In this document: piece by piece, positions 26,234-35,347 of the stretch
Layout of the letters: the number at the start of each line of letters is the position of its first letter
Numbering within the stretch: the first letter of the stretch is position 1
Source of the DNA: Achromobacter pulmonis
GTDB taxonomy: Bacteria; Pseudomonadota; Gammaproteobacteria; Burkholderiales; Burkholderiaceae_B
Direction: 5' to 3'
DNA: 64,000 nt
NCBI RefSeq assembly: GCF_002885955.2
Contig: NZ_POQS01000002.1
Span: 815,526-879,525, forward strand
Translations under genes and position numbers: made by a program
Notes under the pieces: model-generated
Databases searched by the model: none
Told to the model about the DNA's origin: nothing
The model's input: the letters and a program-made list of their open reading frames with translations, nothing else

Positions 26234-27040
26234 TTAATAACCCAACGCGAACCACCAGGACGTGCTTCCATCCGGCGCCCGTGTGGTGGTAGCCGACCAC
26301 GAAGACACTGCCATCCCGACTTTTGGATCTAAGCCGGGAGGGGAAATCACAGTCGAGAAGTAGCCGACTTCAGTGACGGGCGGGGAATTGGCGCAAGCGA
26401 GTCTGGCAAGAAGATTGTTGGGGAACGCGAGAGGGAATGTGACCGATACCGGCGCGCCGTTCGCGCTGCTGACCGATCCAAAATTGAGAATCAGCCCGCC
26501 AGGGAGCTTCTGCGCCCCGAGAAAAATCGAGCCAATCGTGATCGATCGGTTCGCGCCCAGGAAAGCATCCGCGAGCTTCAGCGGAGTAAGCAGCGTCGTG
26601 TCGTCCGTCTGTGCTTGAGCCTGGGCCGTCGACGCAATACCTGCGCCCATCGCGACCCAGTTCGCACCACCAGAATCCGGATTCGTAGTGTTGTTGTCTA
26701 CGAGGTTCAGCCATTTTCCGTTCCCAGAGGCAGCGGACAACACCGCACCTTTCGGATATCCACCCACCGCCGTGGAAAAGGCAGCGTCGTAACCATAGCC
26801 GCCTCCGGCCTGAGACCACCTCACTGCGGCGCTCAAAAAGTTCAAAATACCGTTGAAGTCTGCCCCATAGGGAGGCACCCCTCCGGCGGCCAACGGCGTC
26901 ATCGTCAACGGCGGGAATCCGTCCGTAAATGACGCCAAGCCTGGCGTTACGCCGATCTGCGACGGTACTGGGATGGTGTTCTTAGTCCCGCTGTTGGCGA
27001 ATGGGACGGCCGACTTGGTAGGTGCATTACTGGCTTGCAT
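26234..27040 (-). CDS. Tail fibre / receptor-binding protein
   Basis: 268 residues. The N-terminal baseplate-attachment region (FADGFPPLTM-like FTDGFPPLTMTPLAAGG) is common in phage fibres. The C-terminus has a gp53-like beta domain ending in WWFALGY. It would trimerise at the baseplate and bind the host surface. It overlaps the upstream baseplate gene by 14 bp. No retroelement-type variable codon pattern was seen in it. Confidence 0.85.
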   Translation of the reverse strand: MQASNAPTKSAVPFANSGTKNTIPVPSQIGVTPGLASFTDGFPPLTMTPLAAGGVPPYGADFNGILNFLSAAVRWSQAGGGYGYDAAFSTAVGGYPKGAVLSAASGNGKWLNLVDNNTTNPDSGGANWVAMGAGIASTAQAQAQTDDTTLLTPLKLADAFLGANRSITIGSIFLGAQKLPGGLILNFGSVSSANGAPVSVTFPLAFPNNLLARLACANSPPVTEVGYFSTVISPPGLDPKVGMAVSSWSATTTRAPDGSTSWWFALGY

Positions 27041-28526
27041 GGATAAGCCCCGAAGATGTGAAGAAAACGCCGGAACCGAACGGCTGCATTACAGCCTCGT
27101 TGAACCCGAAAGTTGTTGGAACGTCGACCTGCAGCAGACTCGATAGCACACCTGCAGGCTTTGGAATCGCGCCCGACCGTGTAAGGATTGCAATCTCATA
27201 CGGCTCCAAGGCGAACTCAAACATATACCGAAACTCCATCTTTCCCGTGTCGGACACATAGCAGCGCCCGCGCCCTGCAAACAGGTTCGTCAGGAGCCGA
27301 TTGAGACTTGGTGAAGTGCAATCCGAGATATTGGCCAGCGCCTTTACAAGGATCAGCTTGCGATACGCGTCGTCGGCCAAACGGTAGGTCTGCGACGTTT
27401 GTACGCCGGTGTACATGGGCGCCTGGTTGAAAGGCTGCCAGTTCAACGCCTCGTTGTAGCCAAGGAAGGTCTCGTCCCCAGGAATGGTCAGCATCCGGCC
27501 AACACCAACAATCCTGCCCCAGATATCCAATCCGAAGCCCTGCGCCGTCTCCACGTTCCAGACATAGTCGTAGAACGCATCGAAATCCGTGTCCGGATTG
27601 ATGTACTCATCCATGTTGCGAATGAGCTGGCGTAACGTAGGGCTGTTCGCGTACTGGCTGATGACCGTACGATCCGCCAGCGTCGGCGCGTCGTCCTGGT
27701 ATTCGTAGGTATAGCTGCCGGTCCAGGTCAGGGAAGCGCCGATGGCCGGCGCCTGGCCCATTGTGAATAGCCCCGCATCAGATAGTGCGAAGTCCGTTAC
27801 GGTTTGCGCGGCCCCCGACGTGGCGATGTAAGAGGTATAACCTTGGTCATACTCGATCTGAGCTCCCCATACATAAATTCCGCCGACACCATCCCCGACG
27901 AAAGACGCAGTCCCGGTCAATGTATTGTTGGGGTAAACGGCGAAACCCGTAGTGCCGACGATATCGCTGTTACGGAGAGTTCTAACCCAAATCCTAAACC
28001 ATCCATCCGGAAGCGCATCAACGCCTCCCACCGGGCTGGTGCCATTGACGCTCAATTCGCCCGTCAACAAATTGACGTTGGCGGTAGTCCTTTCGGCTTG
28101 CGCCGCATAATTCAATGACTCCAGGCGTGCAAAGTTGTATCCGGCCGCCTTTACGTAAATGCTCTGAAACCCCTCCGATCCAGCTGGGCTGCTCACGGAG
28201 TTTCGTGCAGAGTGCGACTCCAATACCGTGGTCGTCACAACCTTGGCTGCAGTCATCGTCCCGTCAGGCGCGAGTGCCGCATTGAGTTCGACCGTAGCGC
28301 CTACCCGGTTCCACCCGGGGCCAGATACATCCTCCGAGTATCTGAGATGATTCGTCCTCGGCGTCGGATACAACCTCTGGTTGCCCTGCCAATCCTGACG
28401 CCATACCCCCGTGGGCGTTATGGACGTCACAACCTCGCGTGGTCCGCCGATCTGGAATTCCGTCGTCGCGCCGTCACCAACTCCAAATTGCGCAGGCTCG
28501 AATACGTTGACGATATTCGTTGTCAT
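27027..28526 (-). CDS. Baseplate protein with DUF2612 C-terminus and carbohydrate-binding-like insert
   Basis: 499 residues. The C-terminal about 200 residues (QYANSPTLRQLIRNMDEYI onward) follow DUF2612 phage proteins, which are usually only about 200-230 residues long. About 55-240 adds a jelly-roll-like region (WNRVGATVELNAALAPDGT ... GGIYVWGAQIE), so this looks like a fusion that adds a surface-binding module. It overlaps the baseplate J gene by 4 bp. Confidence 0.8.
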   Translation of the reverse strand: MTTNIVNVFEPAQFGVGDGATTEFQIGGPREVVTSITPTGVWRQDWQGNQRLYPTPRTNHLRYSEDVSGPGWNRVGATVELNAALAPDGTMTAAKVVTTTVLESHSARNSVSSPAGSEGFQSIYVKAAGYNFARLESLNYAAQAERTTANVNLLTGELSVNGTSPVGGVDALPDGWFRIWVRTLRNSDIVGTTGFAVYPNNTLTGTASFVGDGVGGIYVWGAQIEYDQGYTSYIATSGAAQTVTDFALSDAGLFTMGQAPAIGASLTWTGSYTYEYQDDAPTLADRTVISQYANSPTLRQLIRNMDEYINPDTDFDAFYDYVWNVETAQGFGLDIWGRIVGVGRMLTIPGDETFLGYNEALNWQPFNQAPMYTGVQTSQTYRLADDAYRKLILVKALANISDCTSPSLNRLLTNLFAGRGRCYVSDTGKMEFRYMFEFALEPYEIAILTRSGAIPKPAGVLSSLLQVDVPTTFGFNEAVMQPFGSGVFFTSSGLIHASQ

Positions 28527-29734
28527 ACCAAGGACACCGTGATGTTCGCCTCCGAGATGGTAGGCGTCCGGTTGATGGGGATGGTGACGCTGGGAAGCGT
28601 CGGCGCGGTCGTGCCAAGGAGCAGCGAGATAATCGAAATGCTCTGGTCAATCGCCACAATCGGGGCGTAATAGCGGCTGGCGAACAAGGTAGAGCCGATT
28701 CGCGCGCGCAGGCCACCATCTGCACCGGTAAATGCCGCGATGATCGCCTGCTTGGTCAGCGCAACGATGTTGGACGGCAGGTTTGGGTTGTTGGCGATCT
28801 GCACTGAGAACAGGACCGGAAGCGCGCTCGGCGTCTGCCACTTCACCACATAGGATGGGTAAGGAAATTCATAGCCGGCCGTGTCCTGGACGGTGTAGCT
28901 GGTATTGCCGTTGTAGTCCGCACCGTTGGACTTCTTGCGCCAGATTGCATCCGCGATAGAAGCCGCAGCGCCGCCCACAACTGCCACATAGATGGAATGG
29001 GGGATCAACGTCACGCCACCTACCGTGACGTTCGAGCTGGTGTTGTTCTCCGTCACGTAGACGTCAATGACGTCTGCAACGTTCAGCACGTTGGCATAGA
29101 TGGCGGGCAAAGAACCGACTGCATTTAGAGCCACCGACTGGCGCCGGCGCTCTTCGAACTCGGCTCGATTCTCCACCAGGCTTCCGACCGTCCCATCGGC
29201 AGCGTTGCTGATCGAGTCCCAGCCGGGAATGGCCTGATAAATCTGATTGAGCGCGCCGGGTGCACACGGGATCGGGCCATCCACCGCGCAAGCGAAGGGA
29301 AGATCAATGCTACCCGTCGGCGGAATCGTACCGGCTTGGGTGCAAAGGTAGCGGTTTCCATCAACCGCCTGCGCTGTCGCACCTACTGGAATGACAACGC
29401 CTGCCAGGCCCACACAGGTCGCCATAACCGTCGTCGGCGTTCCAGGCTTGCGGTCGATGAAGTAGATCCGCCCGATGGCATCCTGCATGCGACCAGCCGC
29501 GAACGCCGGATCAACCTGATTTACGTAGCTGGCGAACTCATTGTTCTTGTCGCCGATGATGGCCGTGGTGCTTGACGCCAATTGCCCTTGCGGCGTCTCA
29601 AGCGACTTGTTCAGCCCACCACCGAACGCGGTGTCCATGTCGGTCAACACGCCAGCCAGGATGTCCGATTCTTCGGGCAACACCAGCCCTTCCGGCGTGA
29701 ATTTCAAGCCGGGAACTTGGGAGCTAATAGCCAT
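28523..29734 (-). CDS. Baseplate J-like protein (gp47 family)
   Basis: 403 residues. The N-terminal DMDTAFGGGLN and the ENRAEFEERRRQSV segment fit the baseplate wedge family of Mu gp47/P2 J. It builds the wedge to which fibres attach. The 7-bp gap to the gp46/gp25-like gene and the 4-bp overlap with the next gene show a tight late operon. Confidence 0.92.
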   Translation of the reverse strand: MAISSQVPGLKFTPEGLVLPEESDILAGVLTDMDTAFGGGLNKSLETPQGQLASSTTAIIGDKNNEFASYVNQVDPAFAAGRMQDAIGRIYFIDRKPGTPTTVMATCVGLAGVVIPVGATAQAVDGNRYLCTQAGTIPPTGSIDLPFACAVDGPIPCAPGALNQIYQAIPGWDSISNAADGTVGSLVENRAEFEERRRQSVALNAVGSLPAIYANVLNVADVIDVYVTENNTSSNVTVGGVTLIPHSIYVAVVGGAAASIADAIWRKKSNGADYNGNTSYTVQDTAGYEFPYPSYVVKWQTPSALPVLFSVQIANNPNLPSNIVALTKQAIIAAFTGADGGLRARIGSTLFASRYYAPIVAIDQSISIISLLLGTTAPTLPSVTIPINRTPTISEANITVSLV

Positions 29735-29741
29735 AGTTGTC

Positions 29742-30092
29742 TCAGAAGCTGACGGACTGCGATGTGCCGTCGGTCAGAGTGATTTCCACGTATCCGGTCA
29801 GCGTGCGGTCGGTGAAATCGGTAATCGTACAGACGGCACCGGCCACTTCTGGGACGGTCATTGCTGCCTTCTGAACATACTCGCGGACCAGCGCCAGCGG
29901 CGGCCTGTAGCCCAGGATATCCTGCCAATACGGCACACCTGGAGCCTTGTTGTAGAACAACTCGCCTTTGAACAACTTGATGGCACTTGCGACATCTTGG
30001 GCGACCGCGTAGGGATTGGAAGCCATCGCAATATTGCCAGCGGCATCCAGGACGAGATCCCACACGGTGCGGTCTAGGAGCAGGGTGTTCAT
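29742..30092 (-). CDS. Baseplate wedge protein, GPW/gp25-like
   Basis: 116 residues. The central segment VAQDVASAIKLFKGELFYN and YWQDILGYRPP match small gp46/gp25-type wedge proteins that connect the hub to wedge protein J. Overlaps the spike gene by 4 bp. Confidence 0.85.
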   Translation of the reverse strand: MNTLLLDRTVWDLVLDAAGNIAMASNPYAVAQDVASAIKLFKGELFYNKAPGVPYWQDILGYRPPLALVREYVQKAAMTVPEVAGAVCTITDFTDRTLTGYVEITLTDGTSQSVSF

Positions 30093-30823
30093 GGATTCGG
30101 TGTCCCAGTGTTAGACGAGCCGCTCTGCACGCCTGAGTGGGTGTGCGTGCTACCCACGTCCTTGCCGTTGTTGCGCAGAGTTCCCAGCGTGTCCATGTCG
30201 CCCTGCCAGGTCGAAGTGCCGCCGTAGGAGCCAGCGCCCTGCTGCACCGTGCCGTTCAGTACGATCACGGGCGAGTTCAGCGCGCACCGCGTCTCCGCAT
30301 TCAACTCAATGGCCGGCGCCTGGACTGTCACCTTGGACGGCGACACCACGTTGATGCCGTCAGCGGTGAACTGCACGTACTGCACAGGCGTCCCGTTCAG
30401 CAGCCCGCCAAAGTAAAGCCCGTCAGCCATATCATGGGTGCGCCAGGATCCGGGATTGGCTTGCTGCTTGCTTTCCTTAACAGCCGACAGGTCGCGGCTG
30501 CCAAACGCCGCCATCCCGATATCGCCCACCTTCGGGTCCAGGATCACGGCGTCGGTACCTCCTTGCAGCCGGAAATACGGCAACTGGTGCAGCACCGCGT
30601 GCGGAACGGCATTGCCTGCGCCGTCCAGTTGGTTCACCAGAGGCTGCACGTCTACGAACCCAACGGGCGACAGGTCACCGTTGTTCGTCACCGACACCAC
30701 TCGAACCAGCGTGGCGGTATTCAGACGGGCGAGGGCCTGTCCGATCACGAACATGAGCGCGCCGTAATCTCCAACACCCTCTCCGGCTTGAGCCTGCCCG
30801 GCATATCCGTATTGTTCAGCCAT
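30089..30823 (-). CDS. Baseplate spike/puncturing protein (Gp138/gpV-like)
   Basis: 244 residues: N-terminal OB-like region (TLVRVVSVTNNG ... VGFVDVQPL), a central beta-helix-like part (SPSKVTVQAPAIELNAET) and a C-terminal THTHSGVQSG. The HxH pair is the metal-binding tip motif of membrane-piercing spikes. It should sit at the tail tip. Confidence 0.88.
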   Translation of the reverse strand: MAEQYGYAGQAQAGEGVGDYGALMFVIGQALARLNTATLVRVVSVTNNGDLSPVGFVDVQPLVNQLDGAGNAVPHAVLHQLPYFRLQGGTDAVILDPKVGDIGMAAFGSRDLSAVKESKQQANPGSWRTHDMADGLYFGGLLNGTPVQYVQFTADGINVVSPSKVTVQAPAIELNAETRCALNSPVIVLNGTVQQGAGSYGGTSTWQGDMDTLGTLRNNGKDVGSTHTHSGVQSGSSNTGTPNP

Positions 30824-31679
30824 TTACTATCCGTCGACAGAGAATTTGAGACGTCCAGACGCCTCCCGGCACCTCGGACTCCAGTTGGTGCACGACGCCC
30901 ACAATTGCCCACTCGCCGTGCGCCGCTTCGATTGAGGACGTCACCTGCACGGATCGGCCCATCCCAACGTCCGGCGTGTAGAGCAAGTTACATGCGATGC
31001 CCCCACCAGTGAACGTTGGGTAGCCGATGAGGTTCACCTCCGGCGACACTTCGATCGGCGGATCTACCCGCTTCCCATCGGCGGGCCAGATCGCGAGAAT
31101 GCCGCGCTCAATCGTGTAGCTGACGCGCGCTGCGCGTGCGCATGCGCGAAGCTGATCCACATCGGTCCCGGGGAAATAGGGATTCGACAACATCACATCG
31201 ACCCCGTTGTTCTGGAATGCCAACTCCATCGAGGCTGCTATATCTCGCATCACCACAGATACTGATGTCGCCCCGCGGTATGACCGCGGCGGCACGGGCT
31301 TGATCGCCTTCCCCGCCGCAGACAGCGCCACCACGTTGAAGGCCACCTCGGGCGCTTGGTTGTAGTCGGCCCAAGCCTGGTCAATATCCCCTTCGTAAAG
31401 CGTGCTGAGGGTATTCCGCTCATCCCCGGCCTCGACCCGAATTCGATTTCTTCCGCGCCGCTCGGTCATCACCGGGCCGATAGACGTCAGCTTGTTCATC
31501 ATGTCCTGGCTCAAACCGAAGATTCGAAGCTGGAGCTGGCTCTGAACGTCTGCCGTGTAAGCGACGACAGCGGCCGATACGCGGTAACCGCTCAGCGTGA
31601 CGTCGGGTCCTTTGGTATCCCCGAACTTCCCTTCGCCCAGGCTAATGGTGACGTCGATCCGGCGCTTGATAAACGTCAT
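30816..31679 (-). CDS. Baseplate hub protein
   Basis: 287 residues, similar in layout to phage hub proteins (gpD/gp27-like) with ADYNQAPEVAFNVVALSAAG and the C-terminal WTSQILCRRIVNG. The start at 31679 gives an ATGA overlap with the plug gene; a longer frame upstream has an Arg/Pro-rich untypical sequence and is rejected. Confidence 0.8.
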   Translation of the reverse strand: MTFIKRRIDVTISLGEGKFGDTKGPDVTLSGYRVSAAVVAYTADVQSQLQLRIFGLSQDMMNKLTSIGPVMTERRGRNRIRVEAGDERNTLSTLYEGDIDQAWADYNQAPEVAFNVVALSAAGKAIKPVPPRSYRGATSVSVVMRDIAASMELAFQNNGVDVMLSNPYFPGTDVDQLRACARAARVSYTIERGILAIWPADGKRVDPPIEVSPEVNLIGYPTFTGGGIACNLLYTPDVGMGRSVQVTSSIEAAHGEWAIVGVVHQLESEVPGGVWTSQILCRRIVNG

Positions 31680-31975
31680 AGGTCGCCCTCTTCCAGGTAC
31701 ACCAGAATGAACCGGTCGCCCAAGCCGGTGTACTCCGGGTCTGCATGGCCGCGCCGGTCGATGAATGCCAAGTCGCCGACGAAACCGCGATAAACCTCGC
31801 GCACCAGCCGCACGCGGTCGTGGCACAACACTGTGGTCACAATCGGCTGATGGTTGACGAACAGATCCAGGTATATGCCCGTTGACTTCTCGTAGACGTT
31901 GACCTGGCAGCTTTGACCAGCCAGAACAACGCTCAACGACTGCGACGGCACAGCGCGAAGGGGGATCTTCCTCAT
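31676..31975 (-). CDS. Phage baseplate plug protein
   Basis: 99 residues. The pattern LRAVPSQSLSVVLAGQSCQV ... GLGDRFILVYL is that of the small baseplate plug family found next to hub proteins in simple myoviruses. It closes the tube before contraction. Overlaps both neighbours by 4 bp. Confidence 0.8.
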   Translation of the reverse strand: MRKIPLRAVPSQSLSVVLAGQSCQVNVYEKSTGIYLDLFVNHQPIVTTVLCHDRVRLVREVYRGFVGDLAFIDRRGHADPEYTGLGDRFILVYLEEGDL

Positions 31976-32607
31976 TGGAACTCCGTGCTTAGAGTCAATG
32001 GCTCGCCCGGCTCCGTGCCAAGCGGAAAAGTCTGGACCTGGCCATTGCTCTGCGGGTCGGCGCCACTAGGCTCTTCAGTTTCAGCAAACTGCGCAATCGC
32101 GGTCTGGCGCACCTCCTCCAGGTACAGCTCGACAATCAGCTGGCTAGACCCGCCGCGAGAGTCTCGGGTGTACGCGTAGTTCACCAGGTTGGCCGAGGCA
32201 TAGACAATCTCGGGGGTGACGACGGAGTACAAGTCAGTGCTGCGCACGATCCGCTCCAACACCGCAAGCATGACATTGCGCGATGCCAAATCGCCGCTGT
32301 GTGCCAGCCGAATCGCCGCGTCGTAGGGTGTGTCCACCTTATTGAACGACGAAAACCCGCCTTGCTCCACAGGGAAACTGGAGATCCGGCCGCCGTTTCG
32401 GAAGCGCACGCCCAGGAACGAGTCGAAGACCACCGCCTGTTGCCCTTCCTGGGTATACAGCCCCCAGAGGGGTGTACCAAAGAGCAGTTCCGTGAGGCCG
32501 CCCAAGCCGATGTTCACCAGCTCGGGCAACGACGGGATGGTCGTCTCCCGAAAGATCGCCGGGACGCCGGGCACCTGCGGGACATTAGGGAAAGGAATCA
32601 GCGCCAT
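31972..32607 (-). CDS. Baseplate/distal tail protein (Dit-like)
   Basis: 211 residues between tape measure and plug. The segment FRNGGRISSFPVEQGGFSSF with NKVDTPYDAAIRLA resembles the N-terminal domain of Dit-like phage baseplate proteins, which join the tail tube to the hub. The C-terminal 40 residues are low-complexity. Function is inferred from position and partial similarity. Confidence 0.7.
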   Translation of the reverse strand: MALIPFPNVPQVPGVPAIFRETTIPSLPELVNIGLGGLTELLFGTPLWGLYTQEGQQAVVFDSFLGVRFRNGGRISSFPVEQGGFSSFNKVDTPYDAAIRLAHSGDLASRNVMLAVLERIVRSTDLYSVVTPEIVYASANLVNYAYTRDSRGGSSQLIVELYLEEVRQTAIAQFAETEEPSGADPQSNGQVQTFPLGTEPGEPLTLSTEFQ

Positions 32608-34295
32608 CAGAAAAGCCCTGTGTTGCCCTGTTGAACCAGGTTTTGGTTTTTGCCCATGCCCGCTAGGTCGCGCGCAATGCCATGGCCATCGGTAGCCGCC
32701 GATACAATCGTGATCGGGCCGCTGATGTGCGTTTCGCTCGAGTTGTTCGTCGTTGACGTCGTAGTGTTGCTCACGGGCTGCGCGGTCGGCTGAGCGGCCT
32801 GCGCTGTCCCTACCGACGCCAACGCGCCATTCTTTAACGCCTCGGCTTGCGCAAGCCTCGCCAACTCAGTTGCTACGGCAGCGCGCTCTTCAGCCTTCTT
32901 CTCCTTCTGCGCAGGAATTTCGAAGTCGGTCGTAACCACACGGCTAGCGTCCTCTACTGACTTGGCCGCTTTCAGCTTGTCTCCAGCCGCCTTGTGGGTG
33001 TTTCGCAGCTCCCAATCAACGAAGGCATATTGCTGATCCCTCGTAGCTTCCGAAAGCGCCACGCCCATGACCTGCTTGAACATGTCGACGCGCTCGTTGC
33101 GCCACTGAGCTACACCGAAGGCTGTACCGCTGTCGCCAACGGCGCGGTGGTCCAGCTTGGCGCCGCTTTCAGCCTGCAAATTATTCACAATGCCGATAGC
33201 TTGGGCGCGAGACCAGCCCATCTTTTCAAACTTGGCGATGGCATCGCTTGCATCTGGTGTCAGGCTGGCCGCCGGCCTCGGCGAATTGGCCGCTCGTTCG
33301 GCTTCTCGCGCAGCCTTTGGCACGGTCGCCTCAACGCCAATATCGAGTGCTCGCTTCACGACCCGCCCCACCGGGGTATCCATGAATTCGTTGACCTTGT
33401 CACCGAACTTGGACAGGCCGCCGAAGAACTGCTCTGCCCCCCTGACCCAGCTTTTCACCGTCTCGTTGATCACGGCGCGGTTCTGGATAATCCAATTCCC
33501 GAACTCGATCAGCTTATCCACGGCAAATTCGAACGCCGGCATCAGCGCAGTCAGCACGTTCACGCCCACGCTCGAAAGCTTGTTCATGGCCGTGTCGTAC
33601 TTCTGCCGCAGCTGTTCCGCGCGCTGTGCCGCGGCTGCTTGCTCGGCAGCCGGGCCCGACTGTTCCTGACGCCGGCGCGCGATGCCTTCCGGCCCCTCTT
33701 TGTAGAGGTTGAACTGCTGGGCATCCAAACCCATCATGTTCGCCGCCAGCGCGGCACGAGCTCGGTCGGTCTTGTAGATTTCAGCGACAATGCGCGCCCG
33801 GGCTTGCAGGTAGGTATTGCCGTCCTTCAAATCCTCGACTCTTCCGCCGAACTGGAAGAATGCCGGAAGCGTCTCGGCCGCCATGCCCCGTTTGAACTTG
33901 GCTACCTGGTCGGCCGATTCCTTCAACTGCTCGGTGATGCCTTCCACCGATCCGCCCGCGTTCTTGGCGGCTAGCTGCCATTCGGCCAGATCCTGCGCGC
34001 TCATATTCAGGTTTTCGGACAGGCGCGATAGGCTTGCCGTCGACTGAATGGTGCTGGACACGAAGCCCTTGATGCCCATGCCAGCGGTGAACACCGCCAG
34101 CAGCGCCAGAGCTTCGTTGCGAACCTTGCTGAAAAACATGGCCGCCTGCTTGCCACGGGCTTCCATCTCGCGAGCCGTCTTCGCGGACTCTTCCCGCGTA
34201 TGCGTCAGCGATTCGTCGACCTCGGCGGCACCCTGCTTGAACCCTTTCGCGTTCAGGCCCAGCGTGACAACCAGCGCATCGATTACCGTCGCCAT
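32607..34295 (-). CDS. Tail tape measure protein with phage lysozyme-like domain
   Basis: 562 residues. The N-terminal half is helical with a hydrophobic patch (EALALLAVFTAGMGIKGFV) and coiled coils. Around 345-430 SDAIAKFEKMGWSRAQAIGI and ESGAKLDHRAVGD ... AFGVAQW match the tail-associated lysozyme domain used for local cell-wall digestion. It is short for a tape measure, predicting a short tail. The start overlaps the frameshift extension of the tail chaperone by 13 bp. Confidence 0.9.
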   Translation of the reverse strand: MATVIDALVVTLGLNAKGFKQGAAEVDESLTHTREESAKTAREMEARGKQAAMFFSKVRNEALALLAVFTAGMGIKGFVSSTIQSTASLSRLSENLNMSAQDLAEWQLAAKNAGGSVEGITEQLKESADQVAKFKRGMAAETLPAFFQFGGRVEDLKDGNTYLQARARIVAEIYKTDRARAALAANMMGLDAQQFNLYKEGPEGIARRRQEQSGPAAEQAAAAQRAEQLRQKYDTAMNKLSSVGVNVLTALMPAFEFAVDKLIEFGNWIIQNRAVINETVKSWVRGAEQFFGGLSKFGDKVNEFMDTPVGRVVKRALDIGVEATVPKAAREAERAANSPRPAASLTPDASDAIAKFEKMGWSRAQAIGIVNNLQAESGAKLDHRAVGDSGTAFGVAQWRNERVDMFKQVMGVALSEATRDQQYAFVDWELRNTHKAAGDKLKAAKSVEDASRVVTTDFEIPAQKEKKAEERAAVATELARLAQAEALKNGALASVGTAQAAQPTAQPVSNTTTSTTNNSSETHISGPITIVSAATDGHGIARDLAGMGKNQNLVQQGNTGLF

Positions 34296-34531
34296 GCTCT
34301 TTCCTCGCGTTTGGCTATCGCCTGCTGGTTGTGTGCGTCGACTGCGAACACCTCCAGCAGGTTGTAAAGATCTTCGGCCCCGTAGACCGTTTGCAGGTCA
34401 TGCAGCAGGCTCGGGTACCGAGATATCACCGCCGCGATGTTGCGGGGCACGTTGGCGTACTGGATTAGTCTCGGGCCGCCGCCTTGCCAGGCTTGGAGCC
34501 CGAAGTCGATTGAGCGGCGGCCATAGAAAAA
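34283..34531 (-). CDS. Tail assembly chaperone, -1 frameshift extension (GT-like)
   Basis: A frame with no usable start codon, open from the region of the chaperone gene down to 34283. It encodes LIQYANVPRNIAAVISRYPS and AEDLYNLLEVFAVDAHNQQA before running into the tape measure start. It is in the -1 frame relative to the chaperone. A TTTTTCT run (34531-34525) is a candidate slip site from which the -1 frame stays open. This matches the lambda gpG/gpGT arrangement between tube and tape measure genes. The exact slip point is uncertain. Confidence 0.6.
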   Translation of the reverse strand, partial: FFYGRRSIDFGLQAWQGGGPRLIQYANVPRNIAAVISRYPSLLHDLQTVYGAEDLYNLLEVFAVDAHNQQAIAKREERAWRR

Positions 34532-34902
34532 TCCATGTGCAGACCCAGAATCTGCTTGCGCAGCGTCAGGAGCGTGGCCACTTCTTCGATGTCGTCACTG
34601 ACGAGCGCGCGCACCACGCTCGGGCTGGGTTGGATCTGAATGCATTTCATCATGCTGTCCAGCAACGGCTTCGCGCTGTCAAAGGGAAGTTTGGCGATCG
34701 CCTTCATCCCCATCGCAGCCACGCCAGCCAAGCCCGCTTCGGCTATGTTGTCGGGGATCTCCACGCCGGCATTCATCAGCGCGAATAGCGCGCGCCCCGC
34801 CCAATCTTCCGCCTCATAGGCCGGTAGTTCAGTCAGGACGAACACCTTCCCCTTGTCGCGCCCCTCGGCGCTGATGGTCACGGTTACCTGTTTGCGGGCC
34901 AT
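34465..34902 (-). CDS. Tail assembly chaperone (gpG-like)
   Basis: 145 residues between tail tube and tape measure, the standard place of tail assembly chaperones. The sequence is mostly helical (DWAGRALFALMNAGVEIPD, SVVRALVSDDIEEVATLLTL). A few copies of a longer product should arise by -1 frameshifting into the frame that ends at 34283. Confidence 0.8.
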   Translation of the reverse strand: MARKQVTVTISAEGRDKGKVFVLTELPAYEAEDWAGRALFALMNAGVEIPDNIAEAGLAGVAAMGMKAIAKLPFDSAKPLLDSMMKCIQIQPSPSVVRALVSDDIEEVATLLTLRKQILGLHMDFSMAAAQSTSGSKPGKAAARD

Positions 34903-34903
34903 A

Positions 34904-35335
34904 TCACACCAATGCCGGGGAGACGTCTTCCCAGGTGATCTGGAAAGTCATAGGTTGCAGGATGGTGCGCGCAGTCGGCGCCGATGGGATCTGCGTCAAC
35001 ACCCCGCGAGTCATGACGAACTTGCGGCTGATGGACGGGATGTTCAGCGTACCGTTGCAGTAGAAGACCTCGCGGGCCGTCTTCATCGCCGCCATGTAAG
35101 CCTCGAACACCACCATCGAAGGCGAATCAGCCTGGATGGTGATCGTCTGGACACTCATGAACGGCGTGTAACCGGCCGACATGCGGCCATCGACGCCCAT
35201 GACGGCCTGCGTGGGTTGCACAGCCTCGAAGGCGAAGGCGTCATCGGTCGCGTAGCCCTCGATCTTCTGGGGGGTCGGGAAAATGCCGGCTACGCCCAGG
35301 TACAGGACGGAATTTGCGCTGGTGAGAGTGGACAT
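34904..35335 (-). CDS. Tail tube protein
   Basis: 143 residues, beta-rich, directly after the sheath gene, where contractile-tail phages encode the inner tube. The segment SVQTITIQADSPSMVVFEAY and FQITWEDVSPALV fit the tube family associated with DUF3383 sheaths. One base separates it from the chaperone gene. Confidence 0.8.
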   Translation of the reverse strand: MSTLTSANSVLYLGVAGIFPTPQKIEGYATDDAFAFEAVQPTQAVMGVDGRMSAGYTPFMSVQTITIQADSPSMVVFEAYMAAMKTAREVFYCNGTLNIPSISRKFVMTRGVLTQIPSAPTARTILQPMTFQITWEDVSPALV

Positions 35336-35347
35336 GTTCGTTTGCCC

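Noticed and set aside
26234-27040. Tail fibre gene as a possible diversification target
   Set aside because: Its 3' end does not contain the NNC variable pattern or a similar repeat, and no hairpin follows at the same distance.
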